From an uncultured bacterium (lineage in GTDB: Bacteria; Hydrogenedentota; Hydrogenedentia; Hydrogenedentales; CAITNO01), in NCBI GenBank assembly GCA_937923585.1, contig CALDSM010000832.1, positions 1 through 10,309 of the forward strand: a stretch of 10,309 nucleotides of DNA, written 5' to 3'. Both the position numbers and the translations under genes were made by a program. The notes beneath the pieces were generated by a model. The model did no database searches and was not told the DNA's origin. It saw only the letters and a list, made by a program, of their open reading frames with translations. Each line of letters starts with the position of its first letter. The first letter of the stretch is position 1. This document shows, piece after piece, positions 6,685 to 10,309 of this stretch.

Positions 6685-8469
6685 ATGAGCAGGCAGAAGA
6701 AGTCAAAGGTACAAATTGAGCAGCCCCCGGAACCCGTGCAGGATTCCCCGCCCAAACGCGTGTGGAAATGGCCGCCGTTGCTGCTCTTCCTGGTCTTCTT
6801 CGGGGTATACAGTGCAAATCCCGACTTCTCCATCCTCGGCGACATCAGACCGAGTATTTATCAGGCCCTGCACATTCTCAACAAACACGAATGGACTTTC
6901 ACCCCGGCCAGCCATCCCTTTCTGTTTCAGTGGCACTCTGACAGCAGGAAGAATGATTTCAGAATATACCAGTGGGACCCGGCGCTGAAAGCGCAATATG
7001 AGGCGGGGACCCTCAAGCCGGTGAAGTGCGGCTACTATGTCGTTGCCAGCAGCATACCCGGTCGTTACGTCAATTTCTTCGGCGTGGGGCCCGCGCTCAT
7101 GCTCGTGCCCGTCTATGCGGTTGCCCAGTTGCTGGTTCCCGACCTGGCTGGAAATGCCTGGCTGTCGTGGTTTCTGTGCAAGGAGACCGCCGCCGCGCTG
7201 GTTGCGGGCTCGGCGGCCCTGATTTACCTGGCCGCGCTCTCGCTGACAAAGCGCCGCAACGCGCTCGTTATCGCGGTGGCGTACGGCTTGGGAACCTGCG
7301 TGTGGAGCACATGCAGCCAGGGCATGTGGCAGCAAACCCCCAACGTGTTCTTCCTGGCCCTTGGAACCCTGCTGTTCTTCCGCATTGAAAAGGCGAGATG
7401 GCTGGCGGTGCCGTGCGGCGTGGTGTACGCCCTGGCGGTGTGGTGCCGGCCCACGAGCGCCGTTGTCGTCGTCTGCGTCGGGGTCTACCTGCTGCTGCGC
7501 GACCGGCGGGCCCTCATTGCGTTTGCCCTGGCGGGACTGCCCTTCGCTGTCGCTTTGGCCTTTTACAATTACCATTATCTCGGATCCCCCTTCGCCTTTG
7601 GGCAGGATGTGGGGGGGCGGATCATCGCGGTCAGCAAGACGGGATCCAACGCGATGTGGCAGACGCCACTGTTCAAAGGCCTGCTGGGGCTGCTGGTAAG
7701 CCCCTCGCGCGGGTTGTTTGTCTACTCGCCCTTCCTGCTCCTGGCCATTCCGGGAATGGTTCGGATATGGTCCGCGCCGCGGTATGCAGTGCTGCGGCCC
7801 CTCCTCGTGGCCGTCGCGCTGGTGTTGTGCGTCGAGGCGAAACACTTTGACTGGTGGGCCGGCTGGTCTTTCGGGTACCGCCACGTGCTGGACATGACCG
7901 TATTCCTGTCGCTCATGCTCATACCCGTGATGGACACGCTGTGGGAGCGCAAGCTCTACCGCGGTATGCTGGCGGCGGCGGTGCTGTTCTCCGTGGGTGT
8001 CCAGGTGGTTGGCATCACTGCCAGCAACGGGACCAGTTGGAACAACCGGGAGGCGACCAAGGTCTACAAGCAGGGCCGGGAGAAGCCGATTATCGTCCTG
8101 AACAAGGACAGGGTTGCCGCCATGCGCTGGGACAAGGACTTCATCCGTTCCGAGGTGGTCAGGCTTGACATAGACAAGCCTGAGAACCGCCGCAGGCTTT
8201 GGTCGCTCAGGGACAGCCAGCTCGTTTATCTCGTTTCCAACTACACCGAGGCGCGCATCAAACGCCACCAACTGTTCGAGAACATGCTGAAGGCAGAGAG
8301 CAGGGTCTCCTCCCAGATAATGAAACAGTTGACGGAAGAATCGAAAGAAGGCGAGGACAACGAGGACGAGTCTGTTATTGACCGGCAGGGGCGGGCGCCC
8401 GCACCCAACGAGATTCGCACGGTCCGCGCCAACCAGGACAGCGCGCCAGTCCACGCCGAGAACTCCTAG
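6685..8469 (+). CDS. Polytopic membrane protein, putative GT-C glycosyltransferase (first of a tandem pair)
   Basis: 594 residues from the chosen ATG. A basic, Pro-rich cytoplasmic start (1-29) precedes a first membrane helix (30-43), then a large extracytoplasmic loop with Asp53 in SILGDIRPS, the position of the catalytic Asp in GT-C enzymes such as ArnT and PMT. The loop carries SHPFLFQWHSD (76-86) and PGRYVNFFGVG (125-135). About eight to ten more hydrophobic segments follow to ~445, with WSTCSQGMWQQTPN (207-220), AVWCRPTSA (251-259) and DWWAGWSFGYRHVLD (389-403). A soluble C-terminal part ends in an acidic tail (EESKEGEDNEDES, 551-563). GT-C proteins transfer sugars from polyprenyl-phosphate donors outside the membrane. 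The frame extends upstream to ATGs at 6655 and 6604; 6685 is preferred because its N-terminus matches the paralogue in length and basic character. No start has a good ribosome site. Fold class is inferred from topology and motifs, not from a search. Confidence 0.85.
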   Translation: MSRQKKSKVQIEQPPEPVQDSPPKRVWKWPPLLLFLVFFGVYSANPDFSILGDIRPSIYQALHILNKHEWTFTPASHPFLFQWHSDSRKNDFRIYQWDPALKAQYEAGTLKPVKCGYYVVASSIPGRYVNFFGVGPALMLVPVYAVAQLLVPDLAGNAWLSWFLCKETAAALVAGSAALIYLAALSLTKRRNALVIAVAYGLGTCVWSTCSQGMWQQTPNVFFLALGTLLFFRIEKARWLAVPCGVVYALAVWCRPTSAVVVVCVGVYLLLRDRRALIAFALAGLPFAVALAFYNYHYLGSPFAFGQDVGGRIIAVSKTGSNAMWQTPLFKGLLGLLVSPSRGLFVYSPFLLLAIPGMVRIWSAPRYAVLRPLLVAVALVLCVEAKHFDWWAGWSFGYRHVLDMTVFLSLMLIPVMDTLWERKLYRGMLAAAVLFSVGVQVVGITASNGTSWNNREATKVYKQGREKPIIVLNKDRVAAMRWDKDFIRSEVVRLDIDKPENRRRLWSLRDSQLVYLVSNYTEARIKRHQLFENMLKAESRVSSQIMKQLTEESKEGEDNEDESVIDRQGRAPAPNEIRTVRANQDSAPVHAENS

Positions 8470-8530
8470 ACCAGTATCGGCCACACGTCTGTCCCGACAG
8501 TATCCAATCTCGGCGGTGGCACCTTCTTGG

Positions 8531-8560
8531 CTGGTTTTACCCGGAATCATGGTTTATAGT
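8531..8560 (+). promoter_or_regulatory. Candidate promoter for the second GT-C-like gene
   Basis: CTGGTTT (8531-8537) and TATAGT (8555-8560) are spaced exactly as CTGGTTT and TATAAT are before the first copy. Transcription would start near 8567, about 145 bases ahead of the GTG at 8713. The rest of the 243-base gap between the two genes shows no Rho-independent terminator; GCAAG-CGGT-CTTGC near 8565-8578 is a short stem without a T tract. Confidence 0.4.
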
Positions 8561-8712
8561 GTCCGCAAGCGGTCTTGCCGCGGGCCTGTGGCCGGAAAAA
8601 TGGACTGCGCAGGTCTCGTCTGCGCGTTCGTCCAATGAATCTCCCGTGCCGCATCAGTCTCACGGGCTCCAACTGTGAGCGACAGGACGGGTTTGGGAAA
8701 GGAATTTCGCCG

Positions 8713-10309
8713 GTGGGTGCCAGGAGCAGGAAATCGCAGGGCCGAAAGGAAGGCGGCAAGACCTTCGGAGGCGGCCGCGCCAAACCGGACGAAGCGGCGG
8801 CAAGGCCGGAGAGCCGGACACTGCTTTGGACGGCGGGGCTTCTTCTTCTGGGACTGTTCACGGTGTACAGCCTCAACCCGAACTACCTTGTCGTCACGGA
8901 CACCATGGCGAACGTACACCAACCCCTGAACATGCTGCACGGAAACATGACCTTCACCGCCGACAGCCATCCTTTCATGTTCAAATGGAAGCCCGCCAAC
9001 AACGACAACCGCAGAATTGACATCAATGCGTGGACGCCCGAAGTCCGCAAACAGTACGAGGCGGGCGCAATCAAACTGGTCGGTCCCGAGTATTACCTGG
9101 TGGAAAGCAGGATGCCGGGCCGTTACGTGAACTTCTTCGGCATTGGCGCCGCGCTCACGGCTTTGCCGGTCTATGCGGTTCTGGAACAGTTCGTCCCCGT
9201 GCTGGCGGACCACCAGAAGCTGATGTACTTCACGTGCAGGGAACTCGGGGCGGCGCTCGTCGCATTTTCCGCCCTGTTCGTGTTTCTTACCGCGGTCGCG
9301 CTGACGGAGCGCCGGTATGCCCTCATCATCGCGCTTGCCTACGGTATGGGCACCTGCGTGTGGAGCACGTGCAGCCAGGGGCTGTGGCAGCAGAGCCCCA
9401 ACGTATTCTTTCTCGCCATGGGCATGTGCCTGTTTGTCCGGATTGAGCGGTCCTGGTGGCTGGCCGCACCGTGCGCCGCCGCCTGGGCGATGGCCGTGTG
9501 GTGCCGTCCCACGAGCGCGATTGTGGTGGTGTGCGCGGCGGTCTGGCTGGCGCTCAGGGACCGGCGCGCCCTGGCGGTGTATCTGCTGGCGGGCTTGCCC
9601 TTCGCTGCCCTGATGGTCCTCTACAACCACCACTACCTCGGTTCCCCGTTTGCCTTCGGCCAGGTCGAGGGCGCGCGGACGCTTGCGGCGCAGAAGACGG
9701 GCGTGGCCGAAGTCTGGCAGACCCCGTTGTTGCAGGGACTGCTGGGGCTGCTGTTGAGCCCCGCGCGCGGCCTGTTTGTCTTTTCGCCGTTTCTGCTCCT
9801 GGCCATTCCGGGCATGGTGCGCGTATGGAAGATCGAAAAACTTGCCGCGATGCGCCCACTGCTCGTGGCCGTGCTGCTGATCCTGTGCGTCGAGGCCAGG
9901 CATTTCGACTGGTGGGGCGGATGGTCCTACGGGTATCGCCACGTGCTCGATCTCACCGTGTTCATGTCGCTGCTGCTGATCCCGGCATTTGAGACGTTCT
10001 GGCACAGGAACGGCTTTCGCGGAATCTTCGCCGCTGCATTGCTCTGGTCCGTTGTCGCGCAGATTATCGGCGTCGCCGTGTACGACGTGACCGGTTGGGA
10101 CAACCGGAAAGCCGTGGCGGTGACCATGAAGGACCGGCCCAGGCCCGTGATCGTGTTGGAGGAGAGCGATGCGCGGGCAATGGGCAAAGACCCCGCCTTT
10201 GTGAAGGCGTCGGGCGTTAAGCTGAACGTGGACAAGCCGGACTTTCACCGCCGGCTGTGGAGCATCAAGGACAGCCCGCTGGTCTACTACGTGACCCATT
10301 TCAGCGAGT
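8713..10309 (+). CDS. Polytopic membrane protein, putative GT-C glycosyltransferase (second of the pair, partial)
   Basis: 532 codons are present and the frame is open at the right edge. It is a clear paralogue of the preceding gene, with identical or near-identical blocks throughout: PGRYVNFFGIG, GTCVWSTCSQG, AVWCRPTSA, LRDRRAL, HYLGSPFAFGQ, SPFLLLAIPGMVR and DWWGGWSYGYRHVLD. The first loop again has an Asp (Asp63, VVTDTMANV) and SHPFMFKW. The N-terminus is Arg/Lys/Gly-rich (residues 1-36) before the first helix (about 37-53). The start is set at GTG 8713, with AAAGGA nine bases upstream and an N-terminus comparable to the first copy. An in-frame ATG at 8635 would add 26 residues but has no ribosome site. 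The role should match that of its neighbour, perhaps with a different donor or acceptor. The C-terminal tail is not in the window, so whether it shares the acidic end is unknown. Confidence 0.85.
   Translation, partial: MGARSRKSQGRKEGGKTFGGGRAKPDEAAARPESRTLLWTAGLLLLGLFTVYSLNPNYLVVTDTMANVHQPLNMLHGNMTFTADSHPFMFKWKPANNDNRRIDINAWTPEVRKQYEAGAIKLVGPEYYLVESRMPGRYVNFFGIGAALTALPVYAVLEQFVPVLADHQKLMYFTCRELGAALVAFSALFVFLTAVALTERRYALIIALAYGMGTCVWSTCSQGLWQQSPNVFFLAMGMCLFVRIERSWWLAAPCAAAWAMAVWCRPTSAIVVVCAAVWLALRDRRALAVYLLAGLPFAALMVLYNHHYLGSPFAFGQVEGARTLAAQKTGVAEVWQTPLLQGLLGLLLSPARGLFVFSPFLLLAIPGMVRVWKIEKLAAMRPLLVAVLLILCVEARHFDWWGGWSYGYRHVLDLTVFMSLLLIPAFETFWHRNGFRGIFAAALLWSVVAQIIGVAVYDVTGWDNRKAVAVTMKDRPRPVIVLEESDARAMGKDPAFVKASGVKLNVDKPDFHRRLWSIKDSPLVYYVTHFSE

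Noticed and set aside
8635..8712. ATG at 8635 as start of the second GT-C-like gene
   Set aside because: It is in frame but has no ribosome site; GTG at 8713 has AAAGGA nine bases upstream and gives an N-terminus like that of the paralogue.
6703..10299. Two very long minus-strand open frames (6703-8550 and 8554-10299) opposite the GT-C genes
   Set aside because: They are antisense shadows of GC-rich genes: rich in Arg, Gly, His and Gln, with no membrane helices or motifs, and the plus-strand frames have conserved paralogous blocks.

Overview
The window is about 10.3 kb of GC-rich bacterial DNA with no RNA genes, CRISPR arrays or insertion sequences that I can see. Two divergent gene blocks flank a non-coding stretch of about 0.8 kb. 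Polyprenyl-phosphate-type glycosylation genes suggest a cell-envelope or exopolysaccharide locus. The phylum cannot be fixed from sequence alone. The composition and the style of the membrane proteins would fit a Planctomycetota/Verrucomicrobiota/Hydrogenedentota-like lineage, but that is a weak guess.

Leftward block (minus strand, 5877 down to 1). In transcription order it holds two ATP-grasp ligases whose genes overlap by 13 bp, an FkbM-type methyltransferase with an N-terminal nucleotide-binding-like domain, a DPM1/ArnC/GtrB-like family 2 glycosyltransferase with two C-terminal membrane helices, and a PaaK/CapK-like adenylate-forming ligase. The first 24 codons of one more gene follow. That last gene overlaps the ligase by ATGA and looks like the start of a CapA-type protein. 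Gaps are 45 bp or less, so this reads as one operon. Two ATP-grasp enzymes plus an acyl-adenylating enzyme imply ATP-driven amide, ester or thioester formation, here next to sugar transfer and O-methylation. My inference is a pathway that builds and attaches an amino-acyl or acyl-amino decoration on a glycan.

Middle (5878-6684). No convincing long gene. It holds a bulged hairpin followed by nine Gs, an 8-bp inverted repeat, a 14-bp dyad just upstream of a perfect TATAAT, and a possible 41-codon minus-strand ORF coupled by ATGA to the first ATP-grasp gene.

Rightward block (plus strand, 6685 to the right edge). Two tandem paralogous polytopic membrane proteins resemble GT-C glycosyltransferases (ArnT/PMT-like layout). 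Each has an Asp in the first extracytoplasmic loop, and they share many identical blocks. The second runs off the window. Both are preceded by CTGGTTT-N17-TATA(A/G)T. The family 2 enzyme could make the polyprenyl-phosphate sugar donor that these GT-C proteins use on the other side of the membrane.
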